This document shows, one piece after another, positions 24,307 to 32,742 of a stretch of DNA of 44,142 nucleotides. Both the position numbers and the translations under genes were made by a program. Each line of letters opens with the position of its first letter. Positions within the stretch are counted from its first letter, which is position 1. Origin of the DNA: Aureispira sp045105775 (GTDB lineage: Bacteria > Bacteroidota > Bacteroidia > Chitinophagales > Saprospiraceae); NCBI GenBank assembly GCA_045105775.1, contig JBGCDW010000157.1, positions 1-44,142 of the forward strand, read 5' to 3'. The notes under the pieces were generated by a model that was not told the DNA's origin, searched no databases, and saw only the letters and a program-made list of their open reading frames with translations.

Positions 24307-25605
24307 TCAATAGCGAATATTTTTTAGAATAGCCCCTCTAAAACAAGTTCCCGTTCGTTTACTACCTCTAAAATCAGCCCCTGTCAAGTTGCAATTCTCA
24401 AAGTCCACTCCTGTTAAATTAGCGTTCATAAAACTCGCTCCTTTTAAATTGGAACGAGAAAAATCTACATTCTCCAAATTCGTTTCTGCAAAAATAGCCT
24501 GCTCCAAACAAGCATCGGTCATGATACTACCTGTTAAATTGGCATCACTCCAATCTTGTCCTTTGGCATAGACTCCACACCAACTAGAATAAGGCAAATA
24601 CAGTTCTTGGAATTCTAATTCATACTCTAAATGCTGCATATCCAAAATAGCTTGCTTTCCCTCACAGGCTACAGGACATTGGTAAATTCCCATCGCACGA
24701 CCTTTTACCGTTATGATTTTCCATTTTCCGTTGGTTCCTCCCGAAGCCAAAAATTGTTGATGTGCGTCCAACAATTGTTGCCAATCTTCTAGGGCTAAGG
24801 GTGCTTGTTTTTTGGCTTTTTGCTGCATCTCTTTGGTCTTAACCTGAGATGGTATCATTGGTAAGTGATCTGCCAATGGGAATGATTGTGCCAAAAGCAA
24901 ATATTCCATCGACCATGCTCGTTGCCAAATGGCGCGATTGGGCAATGCCTTAATTGTTGGTTGTTGGTGTCCTTGTACGATTCCCAACCATTCTTTGCGT
25001 CTTAAACTCCATCCTTTTGAGGCCAACAAAAAAGCTAAATAAGCCTCAAAAGTAATCGGCACAGCATCAGTAAAACAGGTGCCTTCCTCCTCTCCCAACA
25101 ACAACAAAGGAGCTTGTTGCTCTCTAAATAGTACTCCCATACTCAGATAGTATGAAAACACATCTACATAACGTAAACGTGTATAAAAATCTAATGTCTC
25201 ATAAGATTGTTGTTCTATAGTAATGTGTGTATATTGGTTGCTGGGTGGCAAACAACTTCTCAACATTTCTTCTAAGGGTAATAAAAAAATACTCCCTTCC
25301 TCCAAACGATGTGCTTGAGTAGCATAATCCCACGGCTTAGGCGCCATTCCTTTTTGATAAGTAGGATATCGAACTGGATTATATGCAGGATTACTGGCAA
25401 GCATCCAACGCAATTGCAAGCCATTGCTCTGTTGATAAAAAACACGCATAGGTTCATCCAATTGACACTTGTAGCGGCGTTCCAAATCTTGTATCGTTTC
25501 CAAATTCAAAGGGGCGAATGTATGGTAACTCAACAACACCGCACTAGGATGTTCATGTATAGCTTCTGCCAAACGCTGAAATGCTTCTAAATAATTTTTG
25601 CCCAC
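24307..25605 (-). CDS. SUKH-like plus pentapeptide-repeat protein
   Basis: 432 residues, no signal peptide. The C-terminal 80 residues (about 353-432) are some fifteen pentapeptide repeats of the A(N/D)LxX type (ANLTG, TNLEN, SNLKG, ANLTG, CNLTG and VDF/ADF partners), which form a right-handed beta helix. The N-terminal half resembles SMI1/KNR4 (SUKH) proteins: TIQDLERRYKCQLDEPMRVFYQQSNGLQL (about 36-64) has the typical acidic helix, FY and NG turn, and later a conserved loading LPLEEM. SUKH proteins often act as immunity factors against polymorphic toxins. No toxin gene is adjacent here, so that role is open. The SUKH call is less certain than the repeats. A trp-rich linker joins the two parts. 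Confidence 0.75.
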   Translation of the reverse strand: MGKNYLEAFQRLAEAIHEHPSAVLLSYHTFAPLNLETIQDLERRYKCQLDEPMRVFYQQSNGLQLRWMLASNPAYNPVRYPTYQKGMAPKPWDYATQAHRLEEGSIFLLPLEEMLRSCLPPSNQYTHITIEQQSYETLDFYTRLRYVDVFSYYLSMGVLFREQQAPLLLLGEEEGTCFTDAVPITFEAYLAFLLASKGWSLRRKEWLGIVQGHQQPTIKALPNRAIWQRAWSMEYLLLAQSFPLADHLPMIPSQVKTKEMQQKAKKQAPLALEDWQQLLDAHQQFLASGGTNGKWKIITVKGRAMGIYQCPVACEGKQAILDMQHLEYELEFQELYLPYSSWCGVYAKGQDWSDANLTGSIMTDACLEQAIFAETNLENVDFSRSNLKGASFMNANLTGVDFENCNLTGADFRGSKRTGTCFRGAILKNIRY

Positions 25606-25933
25606 CTAGCTATTTTTTGATTGAATAAAAAAAGATACCGATACTTTACTCATTCTAAGATAGTCCATTTTAGGCAGTTACACAAGGGACTGTTTGTATT
25701 GTCAGAACAATGGACTTTTGAGCAGCAAATTATTAAGAACAAACGTTTGTTTTTTTAAGAATTTTTCCCTATTATTATTTTGCAATAATCTCCCCTAATT
25801 ATTTGAACCCCCCAATGATTAGGGGTTTTTCAATCTTGGTAAAATCATTGCTCTTTCAATATATTGTTATTTGATTGATTATCAAAGTAGATAAAATAGA
25901 CTGCTGCTTCCCTAGTCCATATCTACTACGTAA
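25606..25933. other. Divergent intergenic region with orphan palindrome
   Basis: About 330 nt between the pentapeptide and arginase genes. It contains a perfect 14-nt palindrome AACAAACGTTTGTT at 25738-25751 followed by T residues, and the plus-strand terminator-like hairpin listed separately. No coding region was seen. Confidence 0.4.
25792..25830 (+). terminator. Orphan plus-strand terminator-like hairpin
   Basis: CCCCTAAT (25792-25799) pairs with ATTAGGGG (25818-25825) across an 18-nt loop, followed by TTTTT. No annotated plus-strand gene ends upstream, so it either ends an unrecognised small transcript or acts as an attenuator before the arginase gene 150 nt further on. Confidence 0.5.
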
Positions 25934-25981
25934 ATGCTATTAATCCATAACATCTATAGAGTATCAAGTATATCATACATC

Positions 25982-26947
25982 ATGAATAAAAACGATAAAA
26001 TTCGCCTAATAGAAGTGCCCTCTGAATTAGGAGCAGGTACAAGAGGCGCAAGTTTAGGAATTGGAGCTATAAAGGTGGCAGCCCTCAACAAATACAACAA
26101 CTACTTCTCTAAATATAGATCCACTATTGTTCCCAATGAGAATGAGCTTTTGTTTGAAGCCAGTCCAACCCGTTATGCCAATTATATAGATGGCATTGTC
26201 AAAGTGTACAATTATGTTTCGCATTATGTCTCGGAGGAAGTAACCCACAACAAACGTTTTCCTATTGTTTTGGCTGGCGACCACTCTACTGCGGGGGCAA
26301 CCATCACAGGGATCAAAAAATCGAATCCCAAAAAACGACTAGGTGTAGTTTGGATTGATGCTCATGCTGATTTGCATACGCCTTATACAACTCCTTCGGG
26401 CAACTTGCATGGTATGCCGTTAGCCATTTGCTTAGGAATTGATAATTTTGAGCATCAACGCAATGATATTCCCGAGGAAATTGCAGAACATTGGTACAAG
26501 CTCAAACACATGGGCAATGTTTATCCAAAAATAGAAGCGAATGACTTGGTTTTTGTCGCTTTGAGAGACACAGAAAAAGAGGAAGATTTTTTAACGGCTC
26601 GCTATGGTATTCGCAATTTTGCAGTAAATGAAATACATAAAAAAGGCACTACAAAAATTGTAAAAGAAGTCCTCCAGTACTTATCGGGTTGTGATTTGAT
26701 TTACATTTCGTTTGATGTAGATAGCCTAGATTGCGATTTGGTGTCGCGCGGTACGGGTACGCCTGTACCCAATGGATTGAGCGAAGAAGAAGCGACAGAT
26801 ATCGTTTGTGGATTGGTTGCCAATCATAAGGTCTGTTGTTTGGAAGTCACAGAAGTGAACCCTACCTTAGATGACAAAGGAAATACAATGGCAGAAACTG
26901 CCTTCAGAGTCCTTGATAGAGCTACTAATATTGTAAAAAATCGCTAA
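25982..26947 (+). CDS. rocF: Arginase (ureohydrolase family)
   Basis: A 321-residue manganese hydrolase that converts arginine to ornithine and urea. I start at MNKNDKIRLIEVPSELGAG because the longer frame adds only a non-conserved leader. Metal ligands are visible: GDHS (His101), DAHAD (Asp126, His128, Asp130), SFDVDSLD (Asp245, Asp247), and EVNP with Glu291. The substrate loop SGNLHGMP (139-146) and early GTRGASLG fit arginase better than agmatinase, though agmatinase or formiminoglutamase cannot be fully excluded. The next gene starts 3 nt after its stop, so they are co-transcribed. No ornithine-pathway gene is adjacent. Confidence 0.85.
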   Translation: MNKNDKIRLIEVPSELGAGTRGASLGIGAIKVAALNKYNNYFSKYRSTIVPNENELLFEASPTRYANYIDGIVKVYNYVSHYVSEEVTHNKRFPIVLAGDHSTAGATITGIKKSNPKKRLGVVWIDAHADLHTPYTTPSGNLHGMPLAICLGIDNFEHQRNDIPEEIAEHWYKLKHMGNVYPKIEANDLVFVALRDTEKEEDFLTARYGIRNFAVNEIHKKGTTKIVKEVLQYLSGCDLIYISFDVDSLDCDLVSRGTGTPVPNGLSEEEATDIVCGLVANHKVCCLEVTEVNPTLDDKGNTMAETAFRVLDRATNIVKNR

Positions 26948-26950
26948 ACC

Positions 26951-28048
26951 ATGAAAGCCTGTTGCTTATTGCTGTTCTGTTATTTTTGGTGGAGTTGTAG
27001 TGCCCAAGCACAATCTGTTATTTTGCTGCACCATCCTCTACAAGGCACTTATGCTGTAGAACCACTCTGGAATTACCACCAAGATACGGCTGCGTTTACA
27101 GGCTCTGCCGACATTTGGGGGCTAGTTTATTGCAAGGCTTGTTTGGATACAGAACAGCCTAGTATAGAATTGAATATACGTCACGCTAATCAACCTCTAG
27201 AAATCATTACATTTGCTCTGAAGCCATTATCACTGACTTCAACCAACTGGCATCCCAGTCTTCTAAGGAATTTGTCGGGACTTATACAATCGCCCCATTG
27301 GTATATCTTTAAGGTAAATCCAGACCCTGCTGTGCAAACAGGCTATGACGGGGTACGTTTTGGCAATGTTTTTTATGAAGCGGCTCAAAGCTCGCAACAA
27401 CAGTTATTTTCCTACAAGGTACTAGCTGGCAAAAAAGAAAAAACGTTAAGCATTAACTTTGGGCAAGCCAAAGAGCCTTGGGAAAAAATTTGGCCCAAAT
27501 ACTTGCATTACAAGGGCTTGGTAGAGCAAGTAGACAATGTACAAATGATGCAAGATGCCGCCAAAGCAAAATGTGACCCATTTGGTTACACCCAAATTAG
27601 TACCTGGGCAACGCAAATCAAGGGCTTTCAAAAAGATTTAGTCCTTAGTGATTTAGAACTTTTTAAGGCCGTAGAAACATTAAAAATTATCACCGAAAAC
27701 CTCCCCAATACCATCCGCCCCAATCTCAAACGTCAATTGCATGCACTGTTGCGCTTGGATGTCAATATTCTGGAAGCTCCAGGTTTAGCCGCGCGCACCA
27801 CATTAATACGACAAAAAGCATCTCTGCTCAAAGAATTATCCCTCTACCCTTCTTTGCAACCTATTCTCAAGCAATACAACAATGCTACTGGTGCTGCTGT
27901 AACACAAGAACGCCAACAGGCAGCTCAAGAACAAGCCCTTCAACGAGTATCCAAACAATTGCATCCCTACCGAACCACTTATACACGCATTCAACAATTG
28001 CAACAACGTCTGGATTATCTAGAGCAGCAATTGTCCTCTTTTGACTAA
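26951..28048 (+). CDS. Secreted protein of unknown function
   Basis: 365 residues with a signal peptide (KACCLLLFCYFWWSCSAQAQ); the WSCSA context might instead be a lipobox-like site, but +1 Cys placement is unconvincing. I do not recognise the family. An N-terminal beta-rich half (about 22-165) is followed by a helical half that ends in a Gln-rich coiled coil (RIQQLQQRLDYLEQQLSS, about 345-363). The gene starts 3 nt after the arginase stop, so both share a transcript, and a long perfect hairpin (28089-28120) ends the unit. A periplasmic or surface role is all that can be said. Confidence 0.75.
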   Translation: MKACCLLLFCYFWWSCSAQAQSVILLHHPLQGTYAVEPLWNYHQDTAAFTGSADIWGLVYCKACLDTEQPSIELNIRHANQPLEIITFALKPLSLTSTNWHPSLLRNLSGLIQSPHWYIFKVNPDPAVQTGYDGVRFGNVFYEAAQSSQQQLFSYKVLAGKKEKTLSINFGQAKEPWEKIWPKYLHYKGLVEQVDNVQMMQDAAKAKCDPFGYTQISTWATQIKGFQKDLVLSDLELFKAVETLKIITENLPNTIRPNLKRQLHALLRLDVNILEAPGLAARTTLIRQKASLLKELSLYPSLQPILKQYNNATGAAVTQERQQAAQEQALQRVSKQLHPYRTTYTRIQQLQQRLDYLEQQLSSFD

Positions 28049-28088
28049 AATAAAAGTTAGTATTGTTGTTACAATAAGAAGCACAAAA

Positions 28089-28120
28089 AGGTAGTACCTT
28101 TATTAACAAAGGTACTACCT
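28089..28120. terminator. Bidirectional terminator between arginase unit and rpsT
   Basis: Perfect 13-bp stem AGGTAGTACCTTT / AAAGGTACTACCT with a 6-nt loop, placed 40 nt after the secreted-protein stop and 58 nt after the convergent rpsT stop. On the minus strand it is followed by TTTT. The symmetric arrangement suggests use in both directions. Confidence 0.8.
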
Positions 28121-28178
28121 CTCAACTACTTGCGTAGTTGTATAGTATATCCACTGAACGAATTGCTCTAACTAAGGA

Positions 28179-28433
28179 CTATCCTAGTTTTTGAACATGT
28201 TTCGCCAACTTACTTTTTAGGTTGTTAGCTTTGTTATCGTGGATTTGGTTTTTCTTAGCCAAACGATCAAGCATTGAAACTACTTTAGGAAGAAACTTTT
28301 GAGCTTCTGCTTGATCCTCTATGCCACGTAGTGTAGCGATAGCTGTACGAGTAGTTTTTTTGTAAAAACGATTGTGTAATCTTTTCTTTGCGTCTTGGCG
28401 CATGCGCTTCTTAGCTGACTTATGGTTTGCCAT
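28179..28433 (-). CDS. rpsT: 30S ribosomal protein S20
   Basis: 84 residues, very basic, starting MANHKSAKKRMRQ, with the helix-rich S20 pattern NRFYKKTTRTAIATLRG and a C-terminal NLKSKLAKHVQKLG. S20 binds 16S rRNA early in small-subunit assembly. Length and start are standard for the family. It is monocistronic, convergent with the arginase unit, and divergent from the 2-oxoglutarate dehydrogenase gene. Confidence 0.97.
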   Translation of the reverse strand: MANHKSAKKRMRQDAKKRLHNRFYKKTTRTAIATLRGIEDQAEAQKFLPKVVSMLDRLAKKNQIHDNKANNLKSKLAKHVQKLG

Positions 28434-28777
28434 AATTATCTATAGTTGTATTTCGTTCAATTTTATAAGCTTTCCCTTTTTTTTTCTATAAAAGGGCAGG
28501 CAAAGATAATAATAGTCTCTAAATTTTCTACAAAAAGACCAAAAAAAAATGTTTATTTTTCCTTACGGCAAAGAAGCACCTACAAACATATGTATTTTTA
28601 GTGTAAATCTCTTATGATTTTAAGTACATAAGCTTTGGAAGTTTTTATAACTTTTGTACCTTTAATCTTTATCATAACAGCACCAAAATCTGGCCTTTTG
28701 GGCCTTTTACTAGCTAACAACAAAGCACCAATCAACTACGCTAATGTGCGTGGCTTCTTAAACTTAGGAATTCAAAA
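28434..28777. other. Divergent intergenic region, rpsT / sucA
   Basis: About 340 nt of AT-rich DNA between two divergent housekeeping genes. On the plus strand a near-consensus ATAACTTTTG occurs around 28645, with one base too many for TAnnTTTG, so no promoter is claimed. No repeat or RNA structure stands out. Confidence 0.35.
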
Positions 28778-31700
28778 ATGGACTATTCTTTTATATCCAA
28801 TGCTCACCCTTCTTACATTGAGGGGTTATATCAACAATACAAACAAGATCCTACATCTGTAGCAGCAGGCTGGATGGAATTTTTTGCTGGCTTTGATTAC
28901 GCCTTAGACAATAAACTAGACGATAGTGGCAGTGCCCCCAGCAGTGCTTCAACACCTTCCTTTAGTTCCCCCAAAGAGCTCTCTGTATTGGCACTTATTC
29001 AAGCATATCGTCAACGTGGGCATTTGGTGGCTACTACCAACCCTGTACGTGATCGTCGTTTTCATTTCCCCAATCTTCACCTCGAATGTTTTGGATTAAA
29101 TGAAGCTGATTTATCCACTAAATTTGTGGCAGGTAGCGAAATTGGGATGCCCAATGCTACACTCAAAGAAATTGAAGCACGCTTAAAAACTATTTACTGT
29201 AATAATATTGGTTTTGAGTTTGCACATATTGAGAATAGAGATAAACACGAGTGGTTATTGGAACGTATTGAAAAAATCAAAACCAATGACTATGGACACA
29301 GCTTAGAGAAAAAGCGTCGGATCCTAGAGAAATTAAATGGAGCAACGGGCTTTGAGAATTTTCTAGGTAAAAAATACGTTGCTCAAAAGCGTTTTGGGCT
29401 AGAAGGTGGAGAATCTGCTATTCCTGCCTTGGATGGTATTATCAATAGAGCAGCAGAGCAAGAAGTACAAGAAGTGGTTATTGGAATGGCACACCGTGGT
29501 CGTTTGAATGTATTGGCCAATATTATGGGCAAAACTTATGAATACATCTTTGGTGAGTTTGAGGGCAATATTTCAGAAGACGATATATTGGGCGATGGCG
29601 ATGTAAAATACCACTTGGGTTTTTCTTCTCAAATTACAACACCAGAAGGCAATGAAGTACATCTCAAATTGGTTCCCAACCCTTCTCACCTAGAAGCAGT
29701 CAATCCTGTTGTAGAAGGATTCACTAGAGCCAAAGCAGATGTGCTGTACAATTCTAATTTTGATCAAATCCTCCCCATTCTCATTCATGGAGATGCGGCG
29801 GTAGTAGGTCAAGGTGTGGTATATGAAGTGGTTCAAATGAGCCAACTAGAAGGCTACTACACTGGTGGAACGATCCACTTTGTTATTAATAACCAAATCG
29901 GATTTACAACAGATTTTGAAGACGCGCGTTCTTCTACTTACTGTACGGCTGCTGCCAATATGATTCAAGCTCCTGTTTTTCATGTCAATGGAGATGATCC
30001 CGAGGCCGTCTTGTTTGCGGCAGAACTAGCGGCCGATTATCGTCAAGAATTTAACAACGATGTCTTTCTTGACATGGTTTGTTATCGCCGTCATGGACAC
30101 AATGAAGGAGACGATCCTAAGTTTACACAGCCTAAATTCTATGATTTAATCAAGAAAAAGAAGGATGTACGCCAACTCTACAGCAAAAAATTGGTCGCTA
30201 ATGGCGATATAGAGGCTGCTTTAGCCAAGCAAATGGATAAAGAGTTTGATAGTTTGTTGCAATCCAAATTCTCGCAAGCCAAAGAGGAAACCTTGGTTTA
30301 TCAATACCAACAACCTGAAAAAGCTTGGCGCGAACTCAAAAAACGAACTACTGCTGAAGATTACATCAAATCTCCCGACACTGGTATCGACAAGGAAATG
30401 ATTGTAGATATTCTGTCTACCCTTCAAGAAGTACCTGAAAGCTTTACACCACTATCTAAATTCAAGCGTCTACTCAAACGAAGCCAAGAACTACTAGACC
30501 GCGAATTGGTAGATTGGTCAATGGGTGAACATTTGGCTTTTGGCTCTATTTTGTTAGAGGGAAGTGACATACGTATAACTGGTCAGGATGTCAAGCGCGG
30601 TACGTTCTCTCATAGAAATGCGGTATTGTATGATGCAAAAACCAATGAGCAATACAATCGTTTCAATCACTTGGCAGAGAAACAAGGTAAATTTAGAATT
30701 CACAACTCTCTATTGTCAGAATTTGCTGTTTTAGGTTTTGAGTTTGGTTATTCCTTGGCCTCTCCCAAACCACTAATACTATGGGAAGCGCAATTTGGTG
30801 ACTTTGCCAACGGGGCACAAACGATGTTTGACCAATTCATTTCTTCTGCCGAAAGCAAATGGCAGCGCATGTCTGGCTTGGTCATGTTATTGCCACACGG
30901 TTATGAAGGCCAAGGCCCCGAACACTCTAGTGCTCGTCTTGAGCGTTACTTGCAATCTTGTGCAGAGTACAATTTAACGGTAGCCAATGTCACCACTCCT
31001 GCCAACTTTTTCCACTTGTTGCGCCGCCAACAAGCGCGCCCATTCCGCAAGCCATTGGTGGTGATGAGTCCCAAAAAACTATTGCGTCCAAGAGACATCA
31101 ACCGCAGCAATGAGGAGGTTCTATTAAGAGAATGTGTTTCTTCTTTTGATGATTTGGCAACTGGTAGATTCCAAGAGTTGTTTGACGACCCACAAATTAC
31201 AACCAAAGAAGAAGCTAGAAAAGTAACACGGGTATTGTGTTGTTCGGGCAAGATGTATTATGAGTTGTTGGATAAAAAAGTGGCCGACAAGCGCGATGAT
31301 GTAGCTATTATTCGCTTAGAGCAATTGTATCCTTTCCCTGTTGTACAGGTAGAAGAAGTCATGCATAAATACGCTAGAGCAAAATGGTTTTGGGTTCAAG
31401 AGGAACCTTCTAACATGGGAGCTTGGCAATATATCTTGGCATTCTACAGAAAATATGATTTGGAATTGGTTGCGCGCAAATCTAGTGCTTCTCCTGCTAC
31501 AGGGTTTAAGAAAGTGCACCAAGCACAACAAGAAGATATTCTCTTAAGAGCATTTGGAGAGCGTAAAAATGTAACTACACATCCTAAGGAATTTAGTATT
31601 CCTGATCCCAAAGCTTTAAAACATAAAATTTTTGTTGCCAATAATGATCCTGAAAAAATAGCTTCAGCTGTTAAAGCTTTATCTACGCTTAAGGGTTTGG

Positions 31701-31870
31701 GTAAAACTATTGCTCAACAACTCGCAGAGGCTGGTATTATGAGCTTGGAACAATTGGCACAATTATCAGAAAAAGACAAAGAGCGTTTAGAAAAGGTAAT
31801 TCCAGGGTTTACCAACAAGTATAAACGTAATGACTGGAAGAAGCAAGCAATGGTATCTAGCGAAAGCTAG
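28778..31870 (+). CDS. sucA: 2-oxoglutarate dehydrogenase E1 with C-terminal HhH-like tail
   Basis: The thiamine-diphosphate E1 subunit that decarboxylates 2-oxoglutarate in the TCA cycle. Signature blocks: YIEGLYQQYKQDPTSVA at the N-terminus, GMAHRGRLNVLANI, HGDAAVVGQGVV (about 336-348), INNQIGFTT, HVNGDDPEAV, YRRHGHNEGDDP, LLPHGYEGQGPEHSSARLERYLQ and SASPATGF. The usual protein ends soon after HQAQQEDILLRAFG (about residue 926). This one continues for about 100 residues, including LKGLGKTIAQQLAEAGIMSL and a following helix (about 969-1020) that look like a helix-hairpin-helix of the kind found fused to other proteins. No E2 (sucB) gene is adjacent. The core call is firm; the tail is an interpretation. 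Confidence 0.96.
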   Translation: MDYSFISNAHPSYIEGLYQQYKQDPTSVAAGWMEFFAGFDYALDNKLDDSGSAPSSASTPSFSSPKELSVLALIQAYRQRGHLVATTNPVRDRRFHFPNLHLECFGLNEADLSTKFVAGSEIGMPNATLKEIEARLKTIYCNNIGFEFAHIENRDKHEWLLERIEKIKTNDYGHSLEKKRRILEKLNGATGFENFLGKKYVAQKRFGLEGGESAIPALDGIINRAAEQEVQEVVIGMAHRGRLNVLANIMGKTYEYIFGEFEGNISEDDILGDGDVKYHLGFSSQITTPEGNEVHLKLVPNPSHLEAVNPVVEGFTRAKADVLYNSNFDQILPILIHGDAAVVGQGVVYEVVQMSQLEGYYTGGTIHFVINNQIGFTTDFEDARSSTYCTAAANMIQAPVFHVNGDDPEAVLFAAELAADYRQEFNNDVFLDMVCYRRHGHNEGDDPKFTQPKFYDLIKKKKDVRQLYSKKLVANGDIEAALAKQMDKEFDSLLQSKFSQAKEETLVYQYQQPEKAWRELKKRTTAEDYIKSPDTGIDKEMIVDILSTLQEVPESFTPLSKFKRLLKRSQELLDRELVDWSMGEHLAFGSILLEGSDIRITGQDVKRGTFSHRNAVLYDAKTNEQYNRFNHLAEKQGKFRIHNSLLSEFAVLGFEFGYSLASPKPLILWEAQFGDFANGAQTMFDQFISSAESKWQRMSGLVMLLPHGYEGQGPEHSSARLERYLQSCAEYNLTVANVTTPANFFHLLRRQQARPFRKPLVVMSPKKLLRPRDINRSNEEVLLRECVSSFDDLATGRFQELFDDPQITTKEEARKVTRVLCCSGKMYYELLDKKVADKRDDVAIIRLEQLYPFPVVQVEEVMHKYARAKWFWVQEEPSNMGAWQYILAFYRKYDLELVARKSSASPATGFKKVHQAQQEDILLRAFGERKNVTTHPKEFSIPDPKALKHKIFVANNDPEKIASAVKALSTLKGLGKTIAQQLAEAGIMSLEQLAQLSEKDKERLEKVIPGFTNKYKRNDWKKQAMVSSES

Positions 31871-31927
31871 ATGCCCGTTGTGCTTATTTGCTACCTCTTC
31901 TTTATTATTATAAGAATATACTCAGGC

Positions 31928-32473
31928 ATGGATATCGTCTTCATTTTATTAACCCTTTTAGGCTTTTTTTTCTTAGCCGTAATCATAGGAGGCTTGTTCT
32001 TACCTACAGATTGGGTAATAGAAAAGGCTATTTTGGTACACGCACGTCCCCAACCTCTGTTTCCCCTGCTCAATGAGTTGGAACGCTGGAAAGAATGGAC
32101 AGTATGGTCAGCTGAAGAAGATTTCTCCTTGAGCTACCCTGCAACAACTACAGCAGGGGTAGGTGCTGTTCAGGTTTGGCAAAGTAGCCGTATTAATGGC
32201 CAACTCACCATCACCAAATCTATCCCCGATCAGACCCTAGAATATAAATTTGAGATTGATGAAGGAAAATTGGTGGTATTCGGTACCTTAGTCCTAGCTG
32301 CTGCTGATCCTAATTACACACAAGTTGCTTGGCGTTGTCAGCTAGAACCATTAGTAAATAACAATCCTGTACGTCGTTATCAAGCCTATTTTTTGAAAAA
32401 CTACTTTGATACAGCAATAGAGAATAGTTTGGCAACTTTGCCAACACTATTCCCATCGCAAGAACCAGTATAA
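31928..32473 (+). CDS. Membrane-anchored SRPBCC-like protein
   Basis: 181 residues if started at MDIVFILLTLLGFFFLAV; the frame could extend to 31871, but the extra 19 residues only repeat hydrophobic sequence next to the sucA stop. One N-terminal membrane helix (about 3-25) is followed by a START/polyketide-cyclase-like (SRPBCC) fold: VIEKAILVHARPQPLFPLLNELERWKEWTVW, typical of the family's first strand and helix. Such domains bind hydrophobic ligands; the ligand here is unknown. It follows sucA on the same strand and may share its transcript. Confidence 0.75.
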   Translation: MDIVFILLTLLGFFFLAVIIGGLFLPTDWVIEKAILVHARPQPLFPLLNELERWKEWTVWSAEEDFSLSYPATTTAGVGAVQVWQSSRINGQLTITKSIPDQTLEYKFEIDEGKLVVFGTLVLAAADPNYTQVAWRCQLEPLVNNNPVRRYQAYFLKNYFDTAIENSLATLPTLFPSQEPV

Positions 32474-32623
32474 ACAACCTAATTGCAAAAAGTGTACTTT
32501 TAAGTCCAAAAAACTGCACACAACTTTTGATTTTTTTTTATAAAGTAGTGCGCGGTCTAACATTGGCACATTATAAGCTTATTGACTTATCATACATTAT
32601 TACGAATAAATGTTTAGTTGTCT

Positions 32624-32631
32624 TATATTTG
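32624..32631 (+). promoter_or_regulatory. Candidate -7 box for manC
   Basis: TATATTTG is an exact TAnnTTTG match 112 nt before the manC ATG. A TTG at the expected 19-21 nt upstream is absent, so the site is only a partial promoter. Confidence 0.35.
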
Positions 32632-32742
32632 AGCCACAAGAATACACTTCTAAATTATCACACACAAAGAGATAACCGCCTACCTCTTTCGTCATCAACT
32701 GGTGAAACCGCTAACTTTTCGCAATAGGCAAAGGAAAATTTT

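Noticed and set aside
25982..26947. Agmatinase
   Set aside because: The SGNLHGMP substrate loop and early GTRGASLG fit arginase better; not fully excluded.
28635..28862. Plus-strand frame overlapping the start of sucA
   Set aside because: Overlaps a certain gene in another frame and shows no recognisable pattern.
32527..32727. Short plus-strand frame upstream of manC
   Set aside because: AT-rich intergenic composition and no conserved pattern.
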